A DNA stretch of 53,895 nt, from contig CAZFWC010000002.1 in the NCBI GenBank assembly GCA_964522515.1, positions 1 to 53,895 on the forward strand. The letters are read 5' to 3'. Numbering within the stretch: position 1 is the stretch's first letter; every line of letters starts with the position of its first letter. Shown in pieces: positions 15,601 through 23,585 of the stretch. The notes below the pieces were generated by a model that had not been told where the DNA came from, searched no databases, and saw only the letters and a program-made list of their open reading frames with translations. The stretch comes from CAYNCE01 sp964522515 (GTDB lineage Bacteria; Patescibacteriota; Patescibacteriia; UBA2196). Both the position numbers and the translations under genes were made by a program.

Positions 15601-16231
15601 TTTTCGTTTCAAGCAATTTCAAAAAAATTTCTTTATCCAGACCTAAAAACTTTTCTAAATTTTGAGCAAGATTATATATTCTCCCCACCTCAATTAGCTT
15701 TAATGCAATTTCTTTATGGTCTAAATGGTCTAAACCTAAAAAATTTTCCAAATTTTCGGCAACATACCTACTTTCTCTTTCACCAGCCTCAATCAATTTT
15801 AAGGCAATTGTTTTATGTAAATGATCTAAACTTAAAATTTTTTTTAAATTATCACCCATAATGAAAAAACTTTGTCCTGCTTCAATCAGCTTTAATGCAA
15901 TTTCTTTATGGTCTAAAGGACCCAATCCTGAAAATTTTTCTAAATCATTAGTTACAGAAGAATAATCTTCTGCTTCAATCAGCTTTAATGCAATTTCTTT
16001 GTGTAAATGTAGATCAATGTCTTTCAAAATACCTACATTATAAGCATTTTCTAATATTTTTCTAACTGCATTATTAACAATCAGTCTTTCCTCTTTTTTC
16101 TCTTCTTCAACTACCTCTCCTGCTTCCTCACAATCTCCAACTTCACCTTTCTCAACTTTCTCCTTTATCAAACCAGCCTCCTTTTGGGCTTGCTCAAGTG
16201 AATATGATTTTGATTCTTGGTTTTTAGGCAT
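12674..16231 (-). CDS. Giant helical-repeat protein, 1185 aa, unknown function
   Basis: Not assigned to a known family. Residues about 1-70 are charged and probably disordered. About 70-290 hold seven degenerate repeats of 27-37 aa with the pattern HKEIALKLIEAG, variable, NLEKFxGLD, predicted as alpha-alpha units like TPR/HEAT or LRV solenoids. The middle is long, helical and acidic, with a Glu/Asp/Tyr-rich patch (DDDNYYDDEDEYYEKGEQE) near 590. The C-terminal about 200 residues have a compact module with GKYPLGCGSCMHYAEGSYAS (three close Cys/His), CKVAYLVDLNKL and LLEPTYTVEYKGD. The module resembles nothing I can name but may be enzymatic. No signal peptide. Less AT-rich than its neighbours. 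Candidate host-interaction or scaffold protein by inference only. Confidence 0.8.
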   Translation of the reverse strand: MPKNQESKSYSLEQAQKEAGLIKEKVEKGEVGDCEEAGEVVEEEKKEERLIVNNAVRKILENAYNVGILKDIDLHLHKEIALKLIEAEDYSSVTNDLEKFSGLGPLDHKEIALKLIEAGQSFFIMGDNLKKILSLDHLHKTIALKLIEAGERESRYVAENLENFLGLDHLDHKEIALKLIEVGRIYNLAQNLEKFLGLDKEIFLKLLETKTKQGFQNIVPDYVVKNLEKFSGLDEEVVIRLIKSVGNEVVVKNLEKFSNLDYKKLALKSIEAGEGSFVANNLEMFPNLLQSQKETANDQDKPFPERQKAFNILAGLAENGETSITEDFSNIIRQRSKQKMAPESKWGLDSIQESAFYTLIRLDNPNSNEALFSLLDNENVSTTVKYEVLKKLTREDRGFLDKKTKQTLKDWLYTKSPKELDWQDLKFIKAILNNIHSTELRNKSKKQIHGAMEHFVQNKESINQEWQEKYNNIPENIFLQLWQLAQGDEGLLNKFQILYTTIRKESTTKDNLLYGIVQSLETDPEVLNLLVNKLKEVDFGSKQDAETLSDLFRKVVFLNNIDKIGSRYEHQDDDNYYDDEDEYYEKGEQESEIKIDADIEKIFTKETKSLEELTNLLQEVATKKFQEILPHKDITAEKIEKIQEKWGDLEPIFTYVGRYPDLKKYIAEMAVNFDSDENWKNWRYDLNNTTVEKQIGYLSEEQLQIWQGEYFAELGDIVVAEGGLDKSQKIKNLLREAITTDKHIFNPEMGQKKNEFIQKTLEGFYAKIEADSGKKDEIMKEEIDNITKDTDQIDAVINLNNTAKIEQILGKFFPEGQDITPSAKIKNNIGFLNNFLPKELKQSLVENYRQAESDNEIISVEKIIAPEMRQALNKAIQEIQEKSKNLDKFDIWDKHDLDKNNLKNLGQFYQKRQELQATIDLLKLNNLSNRLIVTNKIEDKQGKKGGQTLLSTLESLQKYFKDSPLLQDLKNIEFSLKEKQETMGKKRLAMIFTDNPQMLWQAGKYPLGCGSCMHYAEGSYASNLMGYVSDANCKVAYLVDLNKLSQEWQDKLDEQGFDAVKDNIPAQKLLSTSLGRTIVKMTQEKPIVLLEPTYTVEYKGDTSMDKYFNMFIDLMVTEPMNAKMARGGGKESVKVGRSRNPQGQYEDLNLSSIKFISKTSKPTKEDQEIAERIRSSGYESIKNAA

Positions 16232-16255
16232 ATATTTTTAATTAATAATTATTTT

Positions 16256-16324
16256 CTTATTAACCCCCTCGTTCAAACTTGCCACTGGCAACTTTGAACT
16301 CTCCCCCTTAAAAAGGTGGCGAGA
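16256..16324. repeat. Degenerate R4-type repeat between the giant protein and the transpeptidase
   Basis: TTAACCCCCTCG, a TTGCCACTGGCAA inner hairpin, then CTCCCCCTTAAAAAGG; an R4 copy interrupted by another palindrome. Confidence 0.55.
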
Positions 16325-17791
16325 TTATTTATTTATAAAAACATTTGTTTTTCCAATCTCAACCCAATCGTAAACTTCTTTGGCAGGACCAATTTGCAAA
16401 CGAACACAACCGTGTGAAACAGCGTGACCCAAACTATTTTCTCCTTCGCGATAATTATTTAAAAATGGCAATTCGTGAATCCCATTTTCTAATCCACCAG
16501 ACATATAAAATCCAATAAAATATGGCATTCCCCATTTAACTCCGTCAGCGTATCCGTAAGCCATTTCATATTTTGAAAATGCAGTAAACTCTCCTAAACG
16601 AGTTGGCGTGGAAGGTTTGCCTGTTGAAGTTATTAAATCATCAATTAAAACACCATTTTGATAATATTTAAAACGTTGATCTGAAACATCAATATCAATA
16701 TATTTATACAAATCAGAGCGACCTGTTGGTAAATTTCGTGGTAAAACAATGATTTCTTTTTCTCCATCTTTATCAAAATCTCCAGCAGTTAAATTTAAAC
16801 CAAATTTAAAATTTTCACCTGTCCGCCGTAGTTCAGTAGGATTTTTTAGGGGCGAAGGCGGATCAAAAACAAATGTATTTTTTGTTATTTTTTCTTTGCC
16901 AAACCCATTAAAAATTCTTAAATGCGCGCCACCGCCAATTCCAGGAACAACAATAATTTCTCCTCTATTATCTTTATCGATATCTGCGCTAACTACAGCA
17001 ACTCCGCCTAAAAAATTTTTTTCATAAACTAAAAATTCATTAATTAAACTTAAATCTCCACGATAAATTTGAACTTTTGGCTCGTCTCCCAAACCACCAG
17101 CAACTAAAATTTCTTCAATTCCATCTCCACCTAAATCTATTTTTGATAAACTTAAATTTTTAGCTTTAAAATCCAAATCTTTTGTTTTAATTAAATCACC
17201 AAAGGCATTAAAAATCTTTAATTGTTTTTTTTCATTTTCATTTCCAACAGCAATAATTTCATCTTTTTTATCTCCATTAATATCTGCGCAAGTTATTTGA
17301 ACTCCATAGTTTAAATTATTTTTAAATGCAAAAAATCCTGGATTAATTTTTATTTTTCCAAATCCATCAAACACTCTAATGTGGGCTCCGCCTTTTGAAC
17401 GCGCGCCAGTTAAAATTTCTTCTTTTCCGTCTGCGTCAAAATCACAACCCTCAACTTCAACTCCGCCTAAAAAATTCTCTTCGTAGACTAAAAATTCATT
17501 AATTATTGATCCATCTCCACGCAAAATTTTAACCCAAGGTCTTTCACCTGGACCAGCGCCAATTAAAATTTCATCTTGTCCGTCTCCTCCCAAATCAATT
17601 CTTGAAATAGAATATCCTCGTGAACTATTAAATAAAGGAATTTGTTTTTCAAAATTCAAAGTTTGCGCGTTATAAATTTTTAAAAAATCAAAATTAGTTT
17701 CTGCTTGTAATGGAAAAATTAAAAAAGGTAAACTTAAAATCACAAAACAAATTAAAACTATGAAAAAAATTTTAAAATTTTTAATTTGCAT
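16325..17791 (-). CDS. Exported FG-GAP repeat protein with L,D-transpeptidase (YkuD) domain
   Basis: Envelope enzyme that would make 3-3 peptidoglycan cross-links or attach proteins to peptidoglycan. A signal peptide covers residues about 5-30. Then follow FG-GAP/VCBS-like beta-propeller repeats with Ca-binding motifs: DLGGDGQDEILIGAG, DFDADGKEEILTGA, DINGDKKDEIIAVG, DLGGDGIEEILVAGG, DIDKDNRGEIIVV and DFDKDGEKEIIVL. The YkuD domain is about residues 355-488. Its catalytic motif HAVSHGCVRLQ places the nucleophile near Cys462. A translated R2 repeat adds PPSPLKNPTELRRTGEN between propeller blades. The leaderless-type promoter lies at 17798-17803. Confidence 0.88.
   Translation of the reverse strand: MQIKNFKIFFIVLICFVILSLPFLIFPLQAETNFDFLKIYNAQTLNFEKQIPLFNSSRGYSISRIDLGGDGQDEILIGAGPGERPWVKILRGDGSIINEFLVYEENFLGGVEVEGCDFDADGKEEILTGARSKGGAHIRVFDGFGKIKINPGFFAFKNNLNYGVQITCADINGDKKDEIIAVGNENEKKQLKIFNAFGDLIKTKDLDFKAKNLSLSKIDLGGDGIEEILVAGGLGDEPKVQIYRGDLSLINEFLVYEKNFLGGVAVVSADIDKDNRGEIIVVPGIGGGAHLRIFNGFGKEKITKNTFVFDPPSPLKNPTELRRTGENFKFGLNLTAGDFDKDGEKEIIVLPRNLPTGRSDLYKYIDIDVSDQRFKYYQNGVLIDDLITSTGKPSTPTRLGEFTAFSKYEMAYGYADGVKWGMPYFIGFYMSGGLENGIHELPFLNNYREGENSLGHAVSHGCVRLQIGPAKEVYDWVEIGKTNVFINK
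16818..16863. repeat. R2 repeat translated inside the L,D-transpeptidase gene
   Basis: TTCACCTGTCCGCCGTAG to GGGGCGAAGGCGG on the plus strand; read on the minus strand in the same frame as the MurG copy. Confidence 0.85.
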
Positions 17792-17797
17792 AAATTA

Positions 17798-17805
17798 ATT
17801 ATACC
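17798..17805 (-). promoter_or_regulatory. Extended -10 promoter of the transpeptidase gene (leaderless)
   Basis: Minus strand TGG-TATAAT, then TAATTT and the ATG. Identical over 18 bp to the MFS promoter/start at 5570-5587. It overlaps the stop of the upstream glycosyltransferase. Confidence 0.65.
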
Positions 17806-18587
17806 ATTTTTCTCCATTTAATAAAATATTTTATCCACGAACCAATATGAATCCATGCCATTTTTTTAGTTAAATCATTAATCCATTTGCCACCATATGA
17901 TTCACGTGAATAATAATGAATCATGTTTGATTCTGACACATACCAAACCTCATAATTCGCCTCCCGAATACGACGGCATAAATCCATATCCTCCAAATAA
18001 AAAAAGAATTTTTCGTCAAAGCCTTGAATTTTATCTAAGACACTTTTTCTAATTAATAAAGCACTCCCTCTGGCCCAATCAATTTTATGCGATTGTTCGG
18101 TTGAAACATTCTTCATAAAGTATTCATCTAAAATATTTTTATTTAACTTACCCAAAGCAGTCCTGATAAAAACTGGCAATAAAAAAGATCTCGGAAACCT
18201 ATAGCGCGATTCTTGATAGGTTTTATTTGAATACAAAAGTTTTGGAGCAACACAACCAATTTTTTCATTTTGCTCAATAAAATTTAATAAATTTTCAATT
18301 GAATTTTCCCAAACAACAACATCTGGATTTAAAATTAAAATATATTCTCCTTTTGCTTTTTTTATTCCAACATTATTTCCTGCTCCCATTCCTTTATTTT
18401 CTTTAGTTTGAATAAATGTAAAAATTGGAAATTCTTCACGCATTATTTTTTCAATTTCATCTTTTGAATTATTATCAACCACAATTATTTCATATTTAAA
18501 TTGCAAATTTAAATTAACAATATTTTTAATACATTGTTTTGTTAAATTGCAAGTTTTATAATTTAAAATTATTATTGATAATTTCAT
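17799..18587 (-). CDS. Glycosyltransferase family 2 (rhamnosyltransferase-like)
   Basis: GT-A enzyme of about 262 aa. It starts MKLSIIILNYKTCNLTKQCI, then YEIIVVDNNSKDEIE, NKGMGAGNNVGIKKAKGEYI and ILNPDVVV (DxD-type metal site NPDV). It ends with the acceptor motif DWARGSALLIRKSVLD and EKFFFYLEDMDLCRRI (ED base). The start is taken at 18585-18587. The longer frame to 18692 begins inside the R1 repeat and adds non-family residues. It belongs to the polysaccharide cluster 17799-22158 and is the last gene transcribed. Confidence 0.88.
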   Translation of the reverse strand: MKLSIIILNYKTCNLTKQCIKNIVNLNLQFKYEIIVVDNNSKDEIEKIMREEFPIFTFIQTKENKGMGAGNNVGIKKAKGEYILILNPDVVVWENSIENLLNFIEQNEKIGCVAPKLLYSNKTYQESRYRFPRSFLLPVFIRTALGKLNKNILDEYFMKNVSTEQSHKIDWARGSALLIRKSVLDKIQGFDEKFFFYLEDMDLCRRIREANYEVWYVSESNMIHYYSRESYGGKWINDLTKKMAWIHIGSWIKYFIKWRKMV

Positions 18588-18593
18588 AATTTT

Positions 18594-18651
18594 TATCCTG
18601 TCCTGAACGACCTTTAACCCCGAGTACTCGGGATTAGAAGTGAAGGATCTT
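18594..18651. repeat. R1 repeat with a nested R3 palindrome
   Basis: ATCCTGTCCTGAACGACC, then CCCCGAGTACTCGGGATT nested inside, then GAAGTGAAGGATC. Shows that R3 units can insert into R1 units. Confidence 0.75.
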
Positions 18652-18684
18652 ATTGTATTAAAATTATTTAACAAAAAATATTTT

Positions 18685-19734
18685 TTATTCAAACCACTTT
18701 TTCAAATTTTTAACAGTAATTTTTTTTCTACTCATTATTATTTTTCTTTTTGATCGCATTTTTGGTAATAATTTAAAAAATTCTTTTAACCCTGATAATG
18801 TTTTAAAATCAAATTCAAAAAATAATAAATAAATAAATTTTTTAAATTCAAACCAAAAAATATAAGGAAAATGTTGTAAAAAATTTTCTAAAATTTCATT
18901 TTTAACTAAAACGCTTAAATGATTTTTATAAGAATGATAATTTATCATTTTTGATTTAGAACGCCGAGCTTTTATAATTTTCCAAAACATCCATGGTTTT
19001 AAAGTGTGCAAATTAGCTGAACGAAAATGATAAGCTTTTGCGCTTGCTACAAAAATTGATTGCCAACCATAAATTTGCAAACGATAAGAAATATCAAAAT
19101 CATCTTGATACGCAAAAAAATCCTCGTCAAAATATTCATCTTTAATTTTTATATCTTCCAAAGCCTCGCGACGATACAAAACACAAGCTCCTGAAAAACC
19201 AAACACATTTTGCATTTCATTAAATTGTCCTTTATCAATTTTCCCTTCGCCAATATTTTTTACTTGTCTTGATTTTTTAATTTCTAATCCAAATGAATCA
19301 ATTTTTTCAGACTTAATTGTTTTTAGCAAACCGTCATCTTGCATTATATTTTCAACTTTTAAAATTTTTCCACCAAAGGCTCCAGTTTCAGATTTAGAAT
19401 TTTTAGCAACTAATAATATTTTTTCTAAAAAATCTTTTTCTAAAATTACATCTGGATTCATTATTAAAACCCAATCCGTTTGATGCATTTTTATTGCTTG
19501 ATTATACGGTTTGCAAAATCCTAAATTATTTATATTTTTTAAAATATGCGCTTGCGGATAATTTTTGCGAATGAAACTTACTGTTTCGTCTTGCGAACCA
19601 TTGTCAACAATATTAACTGCAATTTTAATGTCAAAATTATCACCAAACCAAATACTTTGTTTGAAAATTGATTCCAAACAATCTTGAATAAATTTCATTG
19701 AATTCCAAGTAACAATGCAGATTGATAAAGTCAT
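18685..19734 (-). CDS. Glycosyltransferase family 2
   Basis: A 349-aa GT-A glycosyltransferase. It starts MTLSICIVTWNSMKFIQDCL, with VNIVDNGSQDETVSFI, NLGFCKPYNQAIKMHQTDWV, LIMNPDVIL (metal site), NVFGFSGACVLYRREAL, and EDFFAYQDDFDISYRL (base-carrying acidic cluster). The C-terminal about 90 residues are basic and aromatic and may lie on the membrane. It is 4 bp after the ligase/polymerase gene, so clearly in the same operon. Likely adds sugars to a surface glycan; donor and linkage unknown. Confidence 0.87.
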   Translation of the reverse strand: MTLSICIVTWNSMKFIQDCLESIFKQSIWFGDNFDIKIAVNIVDNGSQDETVSFIRKNYPQAHILKNINNLGFCKPYNQAIKMHQTDWVLIMNPDVILEKDFLEKILLVAKNSKSETGAFGGKILKVENIMQDDGLLKTIKSEKIDSFGLEIKKSRQVKNIGEGKIDKGQFNEMQNVFGFSGACVLYRREALEDIKIKDEYFDEDFFAYQDDFDISYRLQIYGWQSIFVASAKAYHFRSANLHTLKPWMFWKIIKARRSKSKMINYHSYKNHLSVLVKNEILENFLQHFPYIFWFEFKKFIYLLFFEFDFKTLSGLKEFFKLLPKMRSKRKIIMSRKKITVKNLKKWFE

Positions 19735-19738
19735 AATT

Positions 19739-21214
19739 TTAGGATAAATTTTTATTTTCTACAACAACACTTGCCAAAATTAAAAACCCAATTCCCAGCG
19801 GATGATTTAAATACGGACTAAAAATATTTACAATTAACAAAGAAATTAAAGCAAGAAAAAAACCAAATCGTAAATCAAATAATTTTCTTAAAATTTTAAA
19901 AATCAAAAATAAATAAATACAAAAACCAACCACACCAAATTTTAAAATTAAATCCAAATATCCCCATTCAAAAGAATAAGTTGTGAACTCCCCTGTTTGT
20001 CCAGCTGTTTCAGGAACAATTCGCGGATCATTTGAAAAATAGGTAACAGTTGTTCCAAAACCAGAACCAATTACTGGATGTTTTGCAATTTCGCGTAACA
20101 ATGGTTTTAATTGATTTATTCGCGATGATGAGGATGCTTCCATTTCAGTTGCGCGTTTGCCTAACATACTTGCCAAATTCCCACCATCTATTTTTGGAGG
20201 TAAATTTATAACTAAAAAAACTATTGCAAAACTGATTATTGTAATTATTATTATCTTAACATTTATTTTTAAAAAGTCTAAAAATTTAATTTTTAAGAAT
20301 AAAATAACAAAATAATAAATTAATAAAGTAAAAATTAATGCAACCCAGTAACTGCGGGAAAAAGAAAGTAAAATTGTAGTTAAACAGGCAGTAAGGATTA
20401 GGAAATAAGGATTAAGTAAATTATTTTTTTTAATTTTTAATTTAAAACTTGAAATTTTATTAGAAATTAGATAATTATGTAAATTAAAAAAAGGAAAAAT
20501 AATAAAAAAAGTAAGTAAAGAATAAACCTGCGATTGAATAAAAACTCGCCAAAATCCTCCTCCAGCAAAAGTCACTTCTCCAACCCCAGTATCTCTTACC
20601 CATTTATAAACTTCTGGCAAAGCCCAAATAAATTCGTGTGAAAAAATATAAAGTAAAATTAAAGATTTAATTCCAATCCACAAAACTGATGCAATCAAAA
20701 TCGTTAAAATATTTTTTAAAAAATTATCATTATTTTTTGCAACACTAAAAAACGGTAAAATCAATAAAAAATAAAGCCAATTATTAAAATCCAAAAAAAC
20801 ATTTCCAAAATTATTTCCTCGAATTATTCCCCAAACAAACGACCAGAGAATCACAATTCCTAACCATAAATAATTTTTATTAAATTTGAAATTAAAGTAT
20901 TCTTTTTTATTTTTTGTTTTTAAAAAATTTACAAACCAAACAGAAAAAATAATTAAAAACAATCCAATCCGTATTGAAATCAAAGTCTCATTAAATTCTA
21001 AACTAAATAAATATCCTTTTGACCCAATAAATAATTCTGCTAGTAAAATATAAATTCCATATTCTAACTTGACTAAACTAAAAATCAGTGTTAAGATTAA
21101 AATTACACAAAAACAAACTACATTAAAACTTGGCAAAAGCCAGCCGAAAAATGACAGAATTTCTGCTAAAATTAGAAATAAAAATGTTATTTTAAATATA
21201 TTTTTATTTATCAT
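19739..21214 (-). CDS. O-antigen ligase/polymerase family membrane protein
   Basis: A 491-aa polytopic protein with about twelve hydrophobic helices. It fits the Wzy/WaaL-type family, which polymerises or ligates lipid-linked surface polysaccharide at the outer face of the inner membrane. Diagnostic elements are the large extracytoplasmic loop with LREIAKHPVIGSGFGTTVTY and the Arg-rich residues around it. These are followed by GYLDLILKFGVVGFCIYLFL. It overlaps the upstream GT2 gene by 4 bp (ATGA), showing translational coupling. Together with the three GT2 enzymes it forms a compact glycan-assembly cluster. Ligase versus polymerase cannot be told from sequence. Confidence 0.82.
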   Translation of the reverse strand: MINKNIFKITFLFLILAEILSFFGWLLPSFNVVCFCVILILTLIFSLVKLEYGIYILLAELFIGSKGYLFSLEFNETLISIRIGLFLIIFSVWFVNFLKTKNKKEYFNFKFNKNYLWLGIVILWSFVWGIIRGNNFGNVFLDFNNWLYFLLILPFFSVAKNNDNFLKNILTILIASVLWIGIKSLILLYIFSHEFIWALPEVYKWVRDTGVGEVTFAGGGFWRVFIQSQVYSLLTFFIIFPFFNLHNYLISNKISSFKLKIKKNNLLNPYFLILTACLTTILLSFSRSYWVALIFTLLIYYFVILFLKIKFLDFLKINVKIIIITIISFAIVFLVINLPPKIDGGNLASMLGKRATEMEASSSSRINQLKPLLREIAKHPVIGSGFGTTVTYFSNDPRIVPETAGQTGEFTTYSFEWGYLDLILKFGVVGFCIYLFLIFKILRKLFDLRFGFFLALISLLIVNIFSPYLNHPLGIGFLILASVVVENKNLS

Positions 21215-22158
21215 AAATTTTTTTTCTTTCCAAAAATTTTCCTAACCCCAATTTTACTATCAATAAAAGTCAAAAATAAATTTACTGGTTGTAAAAACCA
21301 CAAAATTAAAAACTGCCAAAATGGTTTGTATTTTTTAAAATAATAATAAAGAGATTTATTAAAATTAATTTGCTTTTTTAAACTTGCAAGTTGTTTAAAA
21401 CTTTGTTCTTTGTGGTGAACAATTTTAGTGTTCGGATAAAAATAAATTTTGTATCCTGCGTCTTTTGCTCTTTTGCAAAAATCAACTTCTTCAAAAATCG
21501 CCCAAAACTTTTCATCAAATAAACCAATTTTGTCAAACACTTGTTTTTTAATTAACATTGTTGCTCCCATTATTTGATCAACTTCTTGAATTTCATTGTG
21601 ATCAAAATCTAACATAAAATATTCTCTTACAAATTTAATTTTGTTTGGAAAAAAATTATAAAATTTTAATTGAATAAAAATTTGATCTAATAATTTTGGA
21701 AATCTGCGACATGAGTGTTGTAAAGTTTTGTTAGTATTTAAAAGTTTTGGTCCAACAATTCCAATTTTTTCACCCTGTCCTGAGCGACCTTCAGAGTTGT
21801 TGGGAGCCGAAGGATCTATTTTCTTATTTTCAACAAACTTTATCATTTCTAAAATACTTTCATCAATCAATTCCGTATCTGGATTTAAAAGCAAAATTAA
21901 TTCTCCTTTTGCTAATTTAATTCCTTGATTATTTGCTTTAGAAAACCCTAAATTTTCTTTATTTTTTATTATTTTTAAATTATCTAAATTATATTCTTTC
22001 TTATATTTTTCTAATTCTTTAACAGTTTTGTCGCTTGAATTATTATCAACCACAAAAATTTCAAACTCTATATTTTTTAAATACTTAAAAATAGATTTAA
22101 CACATTTTAATGTTAAATCGCAAGTATTCCAAGATACAATAATTATTGAAAGTTTCAT
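21211..22158 (-). CDS. Glycosyltransferase family 2 with R1 insert
   Basis: A 315-aa GT-A enzyme. It starts MKLSIIIVSWNTCDLTLKCV, with FEIFVVDNNSSDKTVKELEK, NLGFSKANNQGIKLAKGELI, LLLNPDTELID, QIMGATMLIKKQVF and FWAIFEEVDFCKRAKDAGY. A C-terminal hydrophobic helix (FWQFLILWFLQPVNLFLTF) probably anchors it to the membrane. A translated R1 repeat sits between the NPDTEL strand and IGIVGPKLL, as the segment DPSAPNNSEGRSGQGEK. It is the first gene of the polysaccharide operon (transcription toward lower coordinates) and is preceded by the rplA terminator. Confidence 0.88.
   Translation of the reverse strand: MKLSIIIVSWNTCDLTLKCVKSIFKYLKNIEFEIFVVDNNSSDKTVKELEKYKKEYNLDNLKIIKNKENLGFSKANNQGIKLAKGELILLLNPDTELIDESILEMIKFVENKKIDPSAPNNSEGRSGQGEKIGIVGPKLLNTNKTLQHSCRRFPKLLDQIFIQLKFYNFFPNKIKFVREYFMLDFDHNEIQEVDQIMGATMLIKKQVFDKIGLFDEKFWAIFEEVDFCKRAKDAGYKIYFYPNTKIVHHKEQSFKQLASLKKQINFNKSLYYYFKKYKPFWQFLILWFLQPVNLFLTFIDSKIGVRKIFGKKKNL
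21773..21816. repeat. R1 repeat translated inside GT2
   Basis: CCCTGTCCTGAGCGACC to GAGCCGAAGGATC; the frame is kept. Confidence 0.85.
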
Positions 22159-22198
22159 ATTTTTATCTTACTTTAAATTCAATAAATTATCAACAAAA

Positions 22199-22227
22199 TA
22201 AAAAACGGGTTCTAATCCGTTTTTATT
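22199..22227 (-). terminator. Terminator downstream of rplA
   Basis: AAAAACGG-GTTCTAAT-CCGTTTTT type stem with a U-run in both directions; closes the ribosomal block before the glycosyltransferase operon. Confidence 0.75.
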
Positions 22228-22238
22228 ACTTTTAAATT

Positions 22239-22874
22239 TTAATTTATTATTTTAAATCCTTTCCCCATTGTAGAACAAATAGAAATACTTTTAATAAATA
22301 TCCCTTTAACCCCTGCTGGTTTAGCTTTATTCACTGCTGTTAAAAACGCTTCAAAATTTTCTTTTAATTTATTTTCATCCCAAGAAACCTTGCCAATTAT
22401 TTGATGAATATTTGAAGTTTCATCATTTTTAATTGTGATTTTTCCCGCTTTTAATTCTTTAACAGTTTTAACAACATCTTTCGTTACTGTTTCGTTTTTT
22501 GGGCTAGGCATTAAACCTTTTGGTCCAAGAATTTTCGCAATTTGAGATAATTCTCTCATTATTTCTGGAGTAGCTACTGCAACATCAAAATCAATTACAG
22601 CTTTTGTTTTAATTTTTTTAATTAATTCTTTTCCACCAACAATATCTGCTCCAGCTTCCTTGGCTTCTTTTTCATTTTCAGTAAACACTGCAATTTTTTT
22701 TGTTTTACCAGTTCCGTGTAGCAAAATACAAGTTGAACGAATTTGTTGTTCGCCTTTTTTTGGATCAATTCCAGTGCGAATGTGAACTTCAACTGATTCA
22801 TCAAATTTCGCGTGAGAATTTTCTTTAACTTTTTTAATTCCTTCTTCAAAGGAATATGTTTTATTATTTTTCAT
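22239..22874 (-). CDS. rplA: Ribosomal protein L1
   Basis: Large-subunit protein forming the L1 stalk and moving E-site tRNA. At 211 aa it is about 20 residues shorter at the N-terminus than common L1, which is usual for reduced genomes. Signatures are FDESVEVHIRTGIDPKKGEQ, the VATPEIMRELSQIAKILGPK strand, GLMPSPKNETVTKD and the end PAGVKGIFIKSISICSTMG. Normally it follows rplK directly. Here a GreA-like factor and a small membrane protein lie between them. Presence of L1 argues against the CPR groups that lost it. Confidence 0.95.
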   Translation of the reverse strand: MKNNKTYSFEEGIKKVKENSHAKFDESVEVHIRTGIDPKKGEQQIRSTCILLHGTGKTKKIAVFTENEKEAKEAGADIVGGKELIKKIKTKAVIDFDVAVATPEIMRELSQIAKILGPKGLMPSPKNETVTKDVVKTVKELKAGKITIKNDETSNIHQIIGKVSWDENKLKENFEAFLTAVNKAKPAGVKGIFIKSISICSTMGKGFKIIN

Positions 22875-22882
22875 ATATTTTT

Positions 22883-22932
22883 TAGCCTGTCCTGAGCGAC
22901 CTTTAGGGTCGTTAGGAGCCGAAGGATCCCGT
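22883..22932. repeat. R1 repeat upstream of rplA
   Basis: GCCTGTCCTGAGCGACC, then TTTAGGGTCGTTAGGAGCC and GAAGGATCCCGTGG; a full-length copy, with an inner GACC/GGTC hairpin. Confidence 0.85.
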
Positions 22933-22965
22933 GGTCAATTGATTTCAAATTTTAGAATCCTAAAA

Positions 22966-23463
22966 TTAAAATATTTTATTAACAACTAATTCTCGTTGCA
23001 TTATTATTATCAAATCTCCAACTTTTTTATCCAACAATAAATTGCCAAGAGGTGACTGTGGAGTAATAATTGTTATTTTATTATTTAAATTATAATTTTC
23101 AATTACTTTCCCGCCACCCACAGGAAAAATAAAATAAATTTTTTCTTGTGAGTTGTGTGTTGTTTCAATTAATGAACCAATAATAATTTTCTTTTGAGTT
23201 GAGTCTTTTATTTTATAATCTTTTAAAATTTCTAATCCTTTTTCTAATTCTATGATTTGTTCGTATAAATTACTTGCCAAGCAACTGTATTGACTCTTGG
23301 AAACATCACTGTGTGATTGCATTGCTCCTGGCGCTTCAACAGCAGCTTGTTTTGTTTGCTCAAGCTGTATTTTTGTATTTCTCAAATCATCTTCTAATCT
23401 TTGTTGAAGTGATCGAAGCAAATCTTTTTTAATCAAAATAATTTGATCATCTTCTAATTTCAT
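22966..23463 (-). CDS. GreA/GreB-like transcription elongation factor
   Basis: A 165-aa protein with the Gre layout. The N-terminal coiled coil (residues about 8-85) would enter the RNA polymerase secondary channel. The C-terminal FKBP-like domain has the family end ITPQSPLGNLLLDKKVGDLI. Gre factors trigger cleavage of backtracked RNA. The coiled-coil tip residues are not the canonical D-E-R pair in an obvious position (APGAMQSHSDVSKSQYSCLA), so it may be a Gre-like regulator instead of a true cleavage factor. It lies between rplK and rplA. Confidence 0.75.
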   Translation of the reverse strand: MKLEDDQIILIKKDLLRSLQQRLEDDLRNTKIQLEQTKQAAVEAPGAMQSHSDVSKSQYSCLASNLYEQIIELEKGLEILKDYKIKDSTQKKIIIGSLIETTHNSQEKIYFIFPVGGGKVIENYNLNNKITIITPQSPLGNLLLDKKVGDLIIIMQRELVVNKIF

Positions 23464-23499
23464 ATTTTTTAAATTATAAAATATTTATAAAATATTTTA

Positions 23500-23585
23500 A
23501 TCCCTTAATTTCTTTACCCTGTGAAATAATTTTTTCTTTGAAAAAATTGCTTTGCATTTCACAGGGTGAATTTCTCAATTTCTTC
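23500..23585. repeat. R6 composite repeat, intergenic copy
   Basis: CCCTTAATTTCTTTACCCTG on the left, then CACAGGGTGAATTTCTCAAT on the right; inner arms ACCCTGTG/CACAGGGT are inverted. Same unit as inside the GT2 gene at 4723-4812. It starts at the stop codon of the next gene. Confidence 0.8.

Noticed and set aside
18588..18692. N-terminal extension of the GT2 protein at 17799
   Set aside because: Encoded by R1/R3 repeat DNA and absent from the family start MKLSIIILNY; the internal ATG at 18587 was chosen.
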